Origin: Flavobacteriales bacterium
Lineage (GTDB): Bacteria > Bacteroidota > Bacteroidia > Flavobacteriales_E > Vicingaceae
Length of the DNA: 64,000 bases
NCBI GenBank assembly: GCA_018608405.1
Contig: JABAZP010000006.1
Coordinates: 1 to 64,000 of the forward strand
Reading direction: 5' to 3'
Shown: piece after piece, positions 27,207 through 35,388 of the stretch
Layout: every line of letters begins with the position of its first letter
Position numbering within the stretch: position 1 is the first letter of the stretch
The notes under the pieces: generated by a model
Databases searched by the model: none
What the model was told of the DNA's origin: nothing
Seen by the model: only the letters and a program-made list of their open reading frames with translations
Program-made: the position numbers and the translations under genes

Positions 27207-27543
27207 GTGCAATAAATTTTATTGAGCTTGTTTAAAATGAAATTTATTACTCACAAAAATAAATGGAGTGAAGTTTTCATTTTAACGAGGGCACCATACA
27301 GATGATACTATGATGAGCAAAGTCAATCCCATCATCTACCCTTAATTTAAAGCTCGATGCAAAAGTTTCAGGCTTTTTTGTCTTAAAACTAAGGTTGTTC
27401 AGACTTGGAAGGGCACTAATGATAGCTCAATTTCCACCTCTTACATAGCGCAATAAGCGGAATTTAATTTATCAGCATAAAGTGACCATGATAACAGTTT
27501 TATTGAATGTAACATTTTTAATAAATGAAACGTTACTTTGTAA
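27207..27543. other. Gene-free stretch downstream of tRNA-His
   Basis: No open frame here looks like protein. The only structure seen is the tRNA 3'-end repeat at 27325-27341. The next gene starts at 27553. Confidence 0.6.
27325..27341 (+). repeat. Partial copy of the tRNA-His 3' end
   Basis: Seventeen bases match the T-arm/acceptor end of the tRNA-His gene (27150-27166) with one mismatch (AATCCCATCATC, then T instead of C, then ACCC). The rest of the tRNA is not duplicated. Short 3'-end copies of this kind are typical of integration scars, but no integrase lies nearby. Confidence 0.5.
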
Positions 27544-27552
27544 TTGAACAGC

Positions 27553-28329
27553 ATGATGAGTCGTCAAAATCAATACTTAAGTTTTATAGTAACAATTCAA
27601 GTACAGGCCCTTGTCTTTTTGTTTCCCTTATTGTCTTTTGCACAAGCAAAGACATCAACAGTTCAAGGCTATTTACTGGATGAACAAACAGGGAAGAAGT
27701 TAACTGACATTTTAGTCGTGAATCAAACGAGTGGAGATTTCGCTCACGGCACCAAAGAGGGAAATTATGCTATAGAGGCAAGCAAAAACGATGTTCTGGT
27801 TTTTTCTGCTTTAGGATATTCTTCCTCACACTTTTATTTAAGAGACTCTGCATATCAGACTACTTACACAGTTATCCCGAGGTTGAATAAGTACAGCATA
27901 ATTATAAAAGAGGTAGAGGTTCAGGCAGATAGAGCTGTCAATGCAATTGCCGTTGAACTCGATAATTTAAATCGAAATTTCCGACAATATCAGCAATTTG
28001 AGCTGGCTAAAGCGGGACAGTTCTCAAACCCTATTTCGTCTGCTTATAGTCAGCGAAGTAAGAGAGAAATTAGTAAGCGCAGGGTAGAGCGTTTAAAATA
28101 CCTTGATCGGAAACGAATTTTACTTCGTGAGTTGGTTCGGAGAAGTAAGTTGAGTCAAACTGAGCTCTTAAGTGAAGAAGAGCAAAACGCATTTGTTGAC
28201 CATTTACTGAAATTCGATTATAAGATGGTTTACTTGAGCCAATATGAGTTATTGGCATACATTAACAGAGAGTGTAAAAGATGGATGGGAGTAGAGGACA
28301 GTTACAATGTCCGGAGCAGAGCTAAATAA
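27553..28329 (+). CDS. Secreted carboxypeptidase-regulatory-like domain protein
   Basis: A 258-residue exported protein. A signal peptide (about 1-34, ending LLSFAQ) precedes a CarboxypepD_reg-like beta sandwich (about 40-125: TVQGYLLDEQTGKKLTDILV, then VFSALGYSS). A charged, mainly helical C-terminal half has no recognised domain. Proteins of this design are frequent surface or periplasmic components in Bacteroidota. ATG 27553 is chosen; the frame opens three codons earlier at a TTG. Confidence 0.78.
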   Translation: MMSRQNQYLSFIVTIQVQALVFLFPLLSFAQAKTSTVQGYLLDEQTGKKLTDILVVNQTSGDFAHGTKEGNYAIEASKNDVLVFSALGYSSSHFYLRDSAYQTTYTVIPRLNKYSIIIKEVEVQADRAVNAIAVELDNLNRNFRQYQQFELAKAGQFSNPISSAYSQRSKREISKRRVERLKYLDRKRILLRELVRRSKLSQTELLSEEEQNAFVDHLLKFDYKMVYLSQYELLAYINRECKRWMGVEDSYNVRSRAK

Positions 28330-28466
28330 GGCCTAAATTAGAGTTATAGTTTTGTATTATAGTTTTTAAGTTAACTTTGAATAAAGAATGAATTGGAAGA
28401 ATGCATCAGTCTTTCTGTGTTCTTAGATTTCAATGATTGACTGAAAACTAACTTAATTTTTATCTT

Positions 28467-28835
28467 ATGAAGCTATTAGTCGGCGCGATGACCTTGTTTT
28501 TAGTTTGTAATCTTTCTCTTGTTGGTCAAGAAAATACATTCACTTTTAAAGGACAAGTTCATTCTTATGGCCAAACAATAAAAGGAGTTGTCGTTGAAGT
28601 TTTTGAAGCGGGTGATTTAGTTCACGAAACAATAACTAATGGTAGCGGAAATTTTGCACTGCAACTTGATTCAAAGCGAGACTATATGGTTGAGATTTCT
28701 ATGGATAAATTACAATCCAAAACAATTTGGATTAACACAAGAAGAACAAAGGATTTGGGCTTTAAAGTGCCAGTTTTCGCATTCGACGTGGATTTAAAGA
28801 AAGAAAAAATTACACCGTATAAGGAGCGTAACTGA
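28467..28835 (+). CDS. Small secreted carboxypeptidase-regulatory-like protein
   Basis: A 122-residue protein with a signal peptide (about 1-21, ending SLVGQ) and a single beta-sandwich domain (FKGQVHSYGQTIKGVVVEVF, then TNGSGNFALQL), the prealbumin-like/CarboxypepD_reg fold. It ends in a lysine-rich tail. It lies 137 bases after a gene with the same fold. Function is unknown. Confidence 0.72.
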   Translation: MKLLVGAMTLFLVCNLSLVGQENTFTFKGQVHSYGQTIKGVVVEVFEAGDLVHETITNGSGNFALQLDSKRDYMVEISMDKLQSKTIWINTRRTKDLGFKVPVFAFDVDLKKEKITPYKERN

Positions 28836-29172
28836 AATACCAGTTACGCTTATTAAGTACCAGCCTAAAAGTAAAGTTTTCTATATGGATAAGACATACG
28901 AAGATGCCGTGGGCAATAAAAGAAAGAAGATTAAGGGAAATACCCTAAGAGTTCGATAGGTAAAGAATTAGTTCTCCATACTTGATAAAACTTTCGAATC
29001 TGTAAGTTGATTGTTAGTTCAATTCGATTAGAATTATACAACGTAAAAGCCCGCTGCCACTCTGAGAGTAAACAACGGGCTCCAACCAAACCAAGTCTTG
29101 AATTTTCTTTCTAATATCAAGACAATCTTTAAATGCTTTTGTTTTGGAAAATTATTTTTTTTTGAAAAAAAA
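28836..29172. other. Gene-free stretch with two hairpins
   Basis: No credible coding frame is present; a 24-codon frame at 28885-28959 was rejected. The right half carries two hairpins: 29048-29081, and an inverted repeat GTCTTGA/TCAAGAC at 29095-29101 and 29117-29123. Both lie downstream of the minus-strand tRNA-maturation operon. Confidence 0.55.
29045..29081 (-). terminator. Probable terminator of the miaA operon
   Basis: Outer arms AGCCCG (29048-29053) and CGGGCT (29076-29081) enclose a small palindrome ACTCTGAGAGT. On the minus strand only four T follow, so the terminator is weaker than others here. It lies about 90 bases past the last gene of the operon. Confidence 0.5.
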
Positions 29173-29490
29173 CTAAGATTCTTCTTCAATCAACCAGAGT
29201 GCTTCTTCTAACTCACCCTTTGTTTTATTGTCATTTTTCTCAGTAGCTAACTTTATACCTGTTCTATAAATGGTCATGGCTTTGTCCATTTTATTCTTGC
29301 CTTCATACAGAGCGCCCAACTTATAATAAGCTCCTAGATAGTTAGGGTCAGTTTTAATTAGCGCTTCAATAATCGAAATGGCGTCTTTTGTTTTGCCAAT
29401 TTTTTCGTATTCAAGAGCCAACGCATAGGTCAGAAAACTATCATCCTTATCTGTCTTAAGCATCTTTTTTATTTCGTCAATTCGGCTCAT
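29173..29490 (-). CDS. Small TPR-repeat protein
   Basis: A 105-residue cytosolic protein with two tetratricopeptide units (SFLTYALALEYEKIGKTKDA and LGAYYKLGALYEGKNKMDKA) and a capping helix. Its start overlaps the miaA stop by 4 bases, so it is translationally coupled. A scaffold role is likely but the partner is unknown. Confidence 0.8.
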   Translation of the reverse strand: MSRIDEIKKMLKTDKDDSFLTYALALEYEKIGKTKDAISIIEALIKTDPNYLGAYYKLGALYEGKNKMDKAMTIYRTGIKLATEKNDNKTKGELEEALWLIEEES

Positions 29491-30398
29491 GTGTTTTGGA
29501 TTGTTTTGCGAATATACTTACTAATTTTATTTATTTCGTTGGGTGAAAACCACATGATTTTTTCATTTCGCTTAAACCAAGTAAGTTGCCTTTTGGCATA
29601 TCTTCGACTATTCGTCTTTATTTTTTCAACTGACAATTCCCAAGTGATAGTGCCGTCCAAATAATCGAAGATTTCCTTATAACCGACTGTTTTTAGGGCA
29701 TTTTTTTCTCTAAAAGGAAGTACAGACTTTACTTCTTCAAGTAAACCTTCACGTATCATTATTTCAACCCTTTGATTTATTCGATTATACAATAAACTCC
29801 TAGGTAACTCAAGTCCTATTTGTATAATGTCAAAGTCTCTTTTCTTAACAATCCCTTTTTTTACTTCTGCATTTGTTTTTCCTGTCAATTTGCAAATTTC
29901 AATAGCACGCATTAGCCTTTTACTATTGTGAATGTCTATGTTTTCATGCGCTTTCGGATCTACATCTAGTAGTAAATTTTGCAAATGAGTAAGGCCTTTT
30001 TCATCGTATTCCTGTTTTAGCTTTTCCCTGAAAGTTGCATCAGCAGTTGGGATTTCTTTATCGAACCCCTTAATAACGGCATCATTGTACATTCCAGAAC
30101 CTCCGCACAAAATGACAGTATCTTTATTTTTGAAATACTCGTCTAAAAACTCAATAACCTCGTTTTCAAACTTACTAGCATTGTAATCCTCTCCAATTGA
30201 CAGGTGATTTATGAAATGATGAGGAACTTGCTTTAATTCTAATTCAGTTGGTTTAGCAGTGCCAATTGAGATTTCTTTGTAAAACTGTCTTGAATCTGAA
30301 GAAATTATTTCAGTATCTAATTGTTTGGCAATATTTATTGCAGTTGAGGTTTTACCAACTGCAGTTGGCCCGACTAAAGCTATTAGTGTTTTTTTCAC
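29487..30398 (-). CDS. miaA: tRNA dimethylallyltransferase MiaA
   Basis: Transfers a dimethylallyl group to A37 of tRNAs that read UNN codons. The 303-residue protein has the P-loop GPTAVGKTST (10-19), SSDSRQFYKEISIGTAKP, VPHHFIN and GGSGMYNDAVIKG, and ends with the basic RRYAKRQLTWFKR motif. It lies 3 bases after the pRiA4-ORF3 gene and overlaps the TPR gene, within a tRNA-maturation operon. Confidence 0.96.
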   Translation of the reverse strand: MKKTLIALVGPTAVGKTSTAINIAKQLDTEIISSDSRQFYKEISIGTAKPTELELKQVPHHFINHLSIGEDYNASKFENEVIEFLDEYFKNKDTVILCGGSGMYNDAVIKGFDKEIPTADATFREKLKQEYDEKGLTHLQNLLLDVDPKAHENIDIHNSKRLMRAIEICKLTGKTNAEVKKGIVKKRDFDIIQIGLELPRSLLYNRINQRVEIMIREGLLEEVKSVLPFREKNALKTVGYKEIFDYLDGTITWELSVEKIKTNSRRYAKRQLTWFKRNEKIMWFSPNEINKISKYIRKTIQNT

Positions 30399-30401
30399 AA
30401 A

Positions 30402-30950
30402 TTATTGAAATTCCTCATAATCGTCTAACGAATCCATGTTGTCGCTATCAAGCGAGTCTTTAAATAAATCTTCATCATCTTCCGAAAATTCATCGCCCAT
30501 CATCGCATTTAATAAGATGGTTTGAGCATCGTCTCCATTCAAGTTTCTTTCTTCTTCTTTCGGGGGAGATCCAAACCGTTTTAGGATTTTTGGTTCTTTT
30601 ATTTTATCCTCTTTAACTTCTATCTCTATTACTTCTAGATAAAATTTCCACTCGTTCAGGTAATCATAAACATAAGTGAGTTGGTCTCCAACTTCACTAA
30701 AAACATCGGAAACAACTACTTTCTCAAAGGTTGGGTTCCCTGTGTTCATCACATCCTCTAATGGGTACTCTGTATCGTTATCCCATCCCTCTTGTTCCTT
30801 TACAAATGAAGCGAATTCATTACTAGTGAAACCGAATGCTTGTTTTATTAATTCGTGTATTTGGAATAGTGTATGGTCTTCATGTACTAAAATGTCCCTG
30901 TAAACAGTTTGGTGCGTCTCCATTAAGACTTTTACTAAAAATTCTTTCAT
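30402..30950 (-). CDS. pRiA4 ORF-3-like (IS1096 passenger-type) protein
   Basis: A 182-residue acidic protein of the PRiA4_ORF3 family: VYRDILVHEDHTLFQIHELIKQAFGF near the N-terminus, then YVYDYLNEWKFYLEVIEI. The C-terminus is an acidic tail (EDDEDLFKDSLDSDNMDSLDD). The family was first seen on plasmids and insertion elements, but here it is locked into a chromosomal operon with cca (1 base away) and miaA (3 bases away), and no transposase is near. Function is unknown. Confidence 0.88.
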   Translation of the reverse strand: MKEFLVKVLMETHQTVYRDILVHEDHTLFQIHELIKQAFGFTSNEFASFVKEQEGWDNDTEYPLEDVMNTGNPTFEKVVVSDVFSEVGDQLTYVYDYLNEWKFYLEVIEIEVKEDKIKEPKILKRFGSPPKEEERNLNGDDAQTILLNAMMGDEFSEDDEDLFKDSLDSDNMDSLDDYEEFQ

Positions 30951-30951
30951 G

Positions 30952-32355
30952 TTAAACTAGTTTTAAACCCATTTTACTGCCAAGCCTGTGCATGAATACT
31001 CTGGCTTCTGCTTCATTATTCTGTATTTCTCCTTCTAACATTGCCTCTTTAATAGCATTTTTAATTTGTCCCACTTCTTTTGAAGGTCCAATTCCAAAAG
31101 TTGCCATGATGTCTTCGCCAGATATAGGAGGCTGCCAATTCCGTAAATGATCTTTCTCTTCTACCTCTTTCAGTTTTTCCTCAACTAAAATAAAATTTTT
31201 CTTATACTTTTTGAGTTTCTTTTCATTCTTTGTTGTGATGTCGGCCGAGCAGAGTAACATGAGGTCATCAACATCTTCTCCTGCTTCTACCAGCAGTCTT
31301 CTTACTGCCGAATCGGTAACTGATTCTTTCACCAATGCAATTGGTCTTAAATGCAAACGAACTAACTTTTGAACGTATTTCATTTTAGCATCTAAGGGAA
31401 GTTTTAATTTCTTAAAAATCTCTGGAACCATTCTAGCGCCTCTATCTTCATGACCATGGAATGTCCATCCTTGTTTTGGGTCAAAACGTTTGGTAGGTGG
31501 TTTCGCAATATCATGCAGAATTGCTGCCCATCTTAGCCATAAATTGTTCGTATTTGGACAAATGTTATCCAATACTTGTAGGGTATGGTAGAAGTTATCT
31601 TTATGGCCCAACCCGTTGCGCATTTCAACTCCGTGTAATTTTACTATTTCAGGAAAAAAGTGGTGAAGCAAACCTGTATCAAAAAGATGATTAAAGCCTA
31701 TTGATGGTACACTCGATAAAATTATTTTATTTAACTCGTCTGTGATTCGTTCTTGTGAAATAATTGTGATTCTATCTTTTTCAGTATGTAATGCAATATA
31801 AGTTTTGTCTTCAATTGTAAAGTTCAATTGAGTGGCAAAACGAATTGCACGCATCATGCGTAAAGGATCGTCAGAAAAGGTAACTTTTGGCTCTAAAGGA
31901 GTTCGAATGATTTTATTTTCGCAATCCTTAATTCCATTAAATGGGTCAACTAATTCACCAAATCTCTCTTTATTTAAGCAAATTGCCATTGCATTTATAC
32001 TAAAGTCTCTTCGATTTTGGTCATCCTCTAGTGTTCCATCCTCAACCACGGGCTTTCTGCTTCCTCTGTCGTAAGATTCTTTTCTTGCGCCAACAAATTC
32101 AACCTCCCATCCTTGATAGGTGATCATGGCAGTTCCATAATTCTTAAACACAGAAACTTTTTTGACTTCTAACGTTTTGGCAACAGCTTTTGCTAAATCA
32201 ATACCACTGCCGACACAAACAATATCGATGTCTTTACTTGGACGTTTGAGAATAATGTCACGCACGAAACCACCGATAACGTAAGTCTCAAGTTGAAGTT
32301 CATCTGCAACTTTGCTTAGTGTTTTAAATATGGGTTGTTTTAGGTGTTCCTGCAA
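30952..32355 (-). CDS. cca: CCA-adding tRNA nucleotidyltransferase with HD domain
   Basis: Adds or repairs the 3' CCA of tRNAs. This is essential here because the window's tRNA gene does not encode CCA. About 467 residues: the class II nucleotidyltransferase head ([32 protein letters not shown]) is followed by an RNA-binding domain and an HD phosphohydrolase domain ([19 protein letters not shown]). No ATG opens the frame. The TTG at 32373 lies inside a TATTTTTG -7 box (32378-32371), so I prefer the next TTG at 32355. Confidence 0.93.
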   Translation of the reverse strand: MQEHLKQPIFKTLSKVADELQLETYVIGGFVRDIILKRPSKDIDIVCVGSGIDLAKAVAKTLEVKKVSVFKNYGTAMITYQGWEVEFVGARKESYDRGSRKPVVEDGTLEDDQNRRDFSINAMAICLNKERFGELVDPFNGIKDCENKIIRTPLEPKVTFSDDPLRMMRAIRFATQLNFTIEDKTYIALHTEKDRITIISQERITDELNKIILSSVPSIGFNHLFDTGLLHHFFPEIVKLHGVEMRNGLGHKDNFYHTLQVLDNICPNTNNLWLRWAAILHDIAKPPTKRFDPKQGWTFHGHEDRGARMVPEIFKKLKLPLDAKMKYVQKLVRLHLRPIALVKESVTDSAVRRLLVEAGEDVDDLMLLCSADITTKNEKKLKKYKKNFILVEEKLKEVEEKDHLRNWQPPISGEDIMATFGIGPSKEVGQIKNAIKEAMLEGEIQNNEAEARVFMHRLGSKMGLKLV

Positions 32356-32388
32356 AAGAAATATTTTTTGCAAAAATACGAATTGCCC

Positions 32389-32892
32389 TTAGTTTGCTAT
32401 GATTTCTACTTCACCATTTAGGCGAATTCGTACAATTTTCTCTTTTAACTTGATCTCATCCATCACAAGGTTTAAATCAGATTGAACGGGTTGTGTTTTG
32501 CTCAGATTGAAAAATGCAATTGGTTTACTATATTTAGATACGAGTTCAAATAAAGGACCTTTTTCTAGTTTTTGAACGGCAAGACTTCCATCTTCGTTGA
32601 TCAAATGTTTGGAAACAAATTGGCCTCCGTCAAGGACAAGTGTTAGGGGAGTAGTAGCATAATCCATCATATCCCATGCAATTTCAGGAATGTCCTTTAT
32701 GCATTGATTTGCCATCCGGTCCGAGCTAATGAGTACACCAAAATTTTGAGGAGAGTTATCTAAAAGCCGGAGAGCTTCTATGTCGTTTTTTGCATCAAAG
32801 ATGAGCTTGATTCCATCCTTATATATGAGTGAAATGCTTTTATTTTCTTTCAGAAAATTAACTACCTCTTGAAGTTGCTCACTTTTAATCAT
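32389..32892 (-). CDS. Degenerate YrdC/Sua5-like protein
   Basis: A 167-residue protein whose layout follows the threonylcarbamoyl-AMP synthase fold. CIKDIPEIAWDMMDYATTPLTLVL and HLINEDGSLAVQ match the PGP-T and AVR regions of YrdC/TsaC. The active-site motifs are lost: the PT(D/E)TVYGL strand reads IYKDGIKLIF, the KxR motif is missing, and the S-x-N end reads AFFNLSK. It is probably not an active t6A enzyme; a binding or regulatory role is inferred. It is first in the operon, ahead of cca. Confidence 0.65.
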   Translation of the reverse strand: MIKSEQLQEVVNFLKENKSISLIYKDGIKLIFDAKNDIEALRLLDNSPQNFGVLISSDRMANQCIKDIPEIAWDMMDYATTPLTLVLDGGQFVSKHLINEDGSLAVQKLEKGPLFELVSKYSKPIAFFNLSKTQPVQSDLNLVMDEIKLKEKIVRIRLNGEVEIIAN

Positions 32893-32963
32893 AACACGAA
32901 ATTACACAGCAAAGAAATAAGGCATGGTTTTGGTTAATTTTATTTTTTCAAATAAAATGGTCC

Positions 32964-33590
32964 ATGAGATTACTCTTCGTTTTAACCTTATTTATCACTT
33001 TCTTCTTTCCGAAATTATCGGTCAATGCACAACCAACAACAGATGATATTACTGTATTGGAAATGGTGGTAATCGATGGAGATACTTTCCCGATGTATAC
33101 CTTCAAATCGATCACAGTGAATGGTAAGAAACGTTTTTCAAAAAGAGATCGGCGGCGATACGGTAGGTTAAAGCGTTACGTTGTGAAAGTATTTCCATAT
33201 GCAGAGTTGGCAGGAGTAATGTTGAATGATTTTGACGATACACTGAAGACCATGAAAACGAAAAGGGCGCAAAAGAAATTCTTGGCTGCTGTTGAAGATG
33301 AACTAAAGCAGGAGTTTGAAGGTGAATTGAAAAGTTTAACCATAAAGCAAGGGATACTTCTAGTGAAGTTGATTGATCGGCAAACTGGTAATTCTTCCTA
33401 CGAATTAATCAAAACATTAAGAGGTTCGTTTTCTGCCTTTATTTGGCAATCTCTAGCTCGATTATTTGGTTCAAACTTAAAGCTTAAATACGACCCTAAT
33501 GGGGAAGACTTGTTGGTGGAAGAAATAGTACAGCAAATGGAAAGCGGCGCGATCCCGTACCAAAAACGAATTAGAAAAACGAAACCTTAG
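32964..33590 (+). CDS. DUF4294 family exported protein
   Basis: A 208-residue protein of a Bacteroidota-restricted family. A signal peptide (about 1-22, ending VNAQ) is followed by DGDTFPMYTFKSITVNGKKR and a basic helical region, with a conserved-looking segment LIDRQTGNSSYELIKTLRGS. Function is unknown. It ends 4 bases inside the convergent methyltransferase gene. Confidence 0.85.
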   Translation: MRLLFVLTLFITFFFPKLSVNAQPTTDDITVLEMVVIDGDTFPMYTFKSITVNGKKRFSKRDRRRYGRLKRYVVKVFPYAELAGVMLNDFDDTLKTMKTKRAQKKFLAAVEDELKQEFEGELKSLTIKQGILLVKLIDRQTGNSSYELIKTLRGSFSAFIWQSLARLFGSNLKLKYDPNGEDLLVEEIVQQMESGAIPYQKRIRKTKP

Positions 33591-34354
33591 CGAGTTTTCT
33601 CTATGTCTAACCAATCAGTTGTTTTCTGAATTAGCTTCACAACAATAATGTAAATGGTGAATATGATGAAAAGCACATTCCAAAGGCTCATGGTAAGGTC
33701 TAATGACGCTTCATTAAAATAGTATTGAACCTGATGGAAAAGCATGAAGACGATAAAAAGAGCAGCTATTCCACTTTTTTCTTGTCGAATTACTTTACGC
33801 CAGGCAAAGTCTAAGGCTGGCTTTTCGTAATGAGAAAGTCTCGGTACAAAAGGCGGGACATCCTCAGACCAATTAGTGTATTCGTCGCCAAATTTCTTAA
33901 TTAGAAAAGTTTCTTCAGCGTACATAATTCGCTCATAGTACAACCAAAAACTAAGAATAAAGAAAATGTTAAACCATACGTTTTCTGTTAGCATCCCGAT
34001 ACCTAACCACATTAAGAAATTTCCCAAATAAAGTGGGTGTCTTAATAAGGAGTACATGCCTGTTTTATTAATACCGTCAGCAATTTGTTTGTGGGTATTT
34101 CTTCCTGAGGTATTTGGAATAACAAAACCCAATGTATGAATTCTAATAAACAATCCGATTAAGGAGACAATCAAACAAATTGTTTGATAAACGTTTCCTT
34201 CAGTTGGTAAAAACTCTGTTATTCCGTTTACAGAAGGGGAGTAACACTGATACGCATACAAGGCAAGTGCTGCAACTAAAATGAAAATAGGAAGCGTTCC
34301 TCTATACTTGAATAGTTTAACTCCTTGTTTCTCGAATTCTTGAAATAATGCCAT
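33587..34354 (-). CDS. Integral-membrane methyltransferase (ICMT/PEMT-like)
   Basis: A 255-residue membrane protein with about five to six hydrophobic segments and the isoprenylcysteine carboxyl methyltransferase/phospholipid methyltransferase signature: MYSLLRHPLYLGNFLMWLGIG, then YAEETFLIKKFGDEYTNW. The family methylates lipids or prenylated cysteines using SAM; in bacteria the substrate is usually unknown. Its end overlaps the convergent DUF4294 gene by 4 bases. Confidence 0.82.
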   Translation of the reverse strand: MALFQEFEKQGVKLFKYRGTLPIFILVAALALYAYQCYSPSVNGITEFLPTEGNVYQTICLIVSLIGLFIRIHTLGFVIPNTSGRNTHKQIADGINKTGMYSLLRHPLYLGNFLMWLGIGMLTENVWFNIFFILSFWLYYERIMYAEETFLIKKFGDEYTNWSEDVPPFVPRLSHYEKPALDFAWRKVIRQEKSGIAALFIVFMLFHQVQYYFNEASLDLTMSLWNVLFIIFTIYIIVVKLIQKTTDWLDIEKTR

Positions 34355-34396
34355 GTTTTTTTATCTAATGCCAAAAATGGGTAAAAATTGTAACAT

Positions 34397-34426
34397 AAAA
34401 AAGCGAACTGAAGAGTTCGCTTTTTT
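34397..34426 (-). terminator. Terminator of the hydroxyacyl-CoA dehydrogenase gene
   Basis: A perfect 13-bp inverted repeat (34397-34409 and 34414-34426), core GCGAACT/AGTTCGC, has A on one side and T on the other. It lies 20 bases after the minus-strand dehydrogenase stop. Confidence 0.88.
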
Positions 34427-34446
34427 ATTCTTTTATGAAGAGTTTG

Positions 34447-35334
34447 CTACTTGAAATTATCTGCAATAATAAGCTCTTTTGTTCCATGTGTATGGTTATA
34501 AAAACCTTCACCTGACTTAACACCTAACTTACCTGCAGTTACCATGTTCACAAGCAATGGGCAAGGTGCATACTTTGGATTTCCAAAACCATCATTCAAT
34601 ACTTGTAGAATTGATAGACAAACATCTAAACCAATAAAATCTGCTAACTGAAGTGGTCCCATTGGGTGAGCCATGCCTAATTTCATAACGGTGTCAATCT
34701 CTTCTACTCCGGCAACTCCCTCATAAAGCGAATAAATTGCTTCATTAATCATGGGCATTAAAATCCTATTTGCAATAAATCCGGGGTAATCATTCACCTC
34801 TGTAGGAGTTTTGCCCAGCTTTTTAGAGGTTTCCATGATTAAATTGGTTACTTCATCAGATGTTGCATAACCTCTAATGATCTCCACTAATTTCATAATT
34901 GGCACTGGGTTCATAAAGTGCATTCCAATTACTTTATCTGGACGGTTAGTAACAGAACCTATTTTTGTGATAGAAATAGATGAGGTGTTGCTAGCTAAAA
35001 TAGTAGCAGGTGGACAAACCTCATCTAGTGTTTTGAAAATACTCAGTTTTATGTCGATGTTTTCTGTAGCAGCCTCAACTACTAAATCAGCATTTTTTAC
35101 ACCTTCTTCTAACTTTGTAAATGTTTTTAGGTTCGCAAGAGTTTGTTCCTTTTGCACTTCCGTTAATCGCTCTTTAGCAACTAGTCGATCAAGGTTTTTT
35201 GTTATAGTTTTAAGTGCTTTATCCAACGAATCTTGAGAAATGTCAATTAGTGACACTTCGAATCCAAATTGGGCAAAAGTATGAGCGATTCCATTTCCCA
35301 TGGTTCCTGCTCCAATGACAGCTACATTCTTCAT
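34447..35334 (-). CDS. 3-hydroxyacyl-CoA (3-hydroxybutyryl-CoA) dehydrogenase
   Basis: NAD-dependent oxidation of 3-hydroxyacyl-CoA to 3-oxoacyl-CoA. The 295-residue single-function form has the Rossmann GAGTMGNGIAH (about 8-18), LVVEAATENIDIK, SNTSSISIT, the catalytic HFMNPVPIMKLVEII and a C-terminal dimerisation domain (NRILMPMINEAIYSLYEGVA). It could act in butyryl-CoA metabolism, beta-oxidation, or as a PaaH-type enzyme after ring opening by the paa system 16 kb away; the last is inference only. Confidence 0.93.
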   Translation of the reverse strand: MKNVAVIGAGTMGNGIAHTFAQFGFEVSLIDISQDSLDKALKTITKNLDRLVAKERLTEVQKEQTLANLKTFTKLEEGVKNADLVVEAATENIDIKLSIFKTLDEVCPPATILASNTSSISITKIGSVTNRPDKVIGMHFMNPVPIMKLVEIIRGYATSDEVTNLIMETSKKLGKTPTEVNDYPGFIANRILMPMINEAIYSLYEGVAGVEEIDTVMKLGMAHPMGPLQLADFIGLDVCLSILQVLNDGFGNPKYAPCPLLVNMVTAGKLGVKSGEGFYNHTHGTKELIIADNFK

Positions 35335-35388
35335 AATATCAATTTTTCAAAGGTGCTAAATTACCCAATGGAGTAGGGCAAACAAAAC

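Noticed and set aside
28885-28959. A 24-codon frame beginning MDKTYEDAVGNKRKK
   Set aside because: Very short, no coupling to a neighbour and no second line of evidence.
30402-30950. Mobile element suggested by the pRiA4-ORF3/IS1096-type protein
   Set aside because: No transposase or terminal repeats; the gene is embedded in a tight housekeeping operon.
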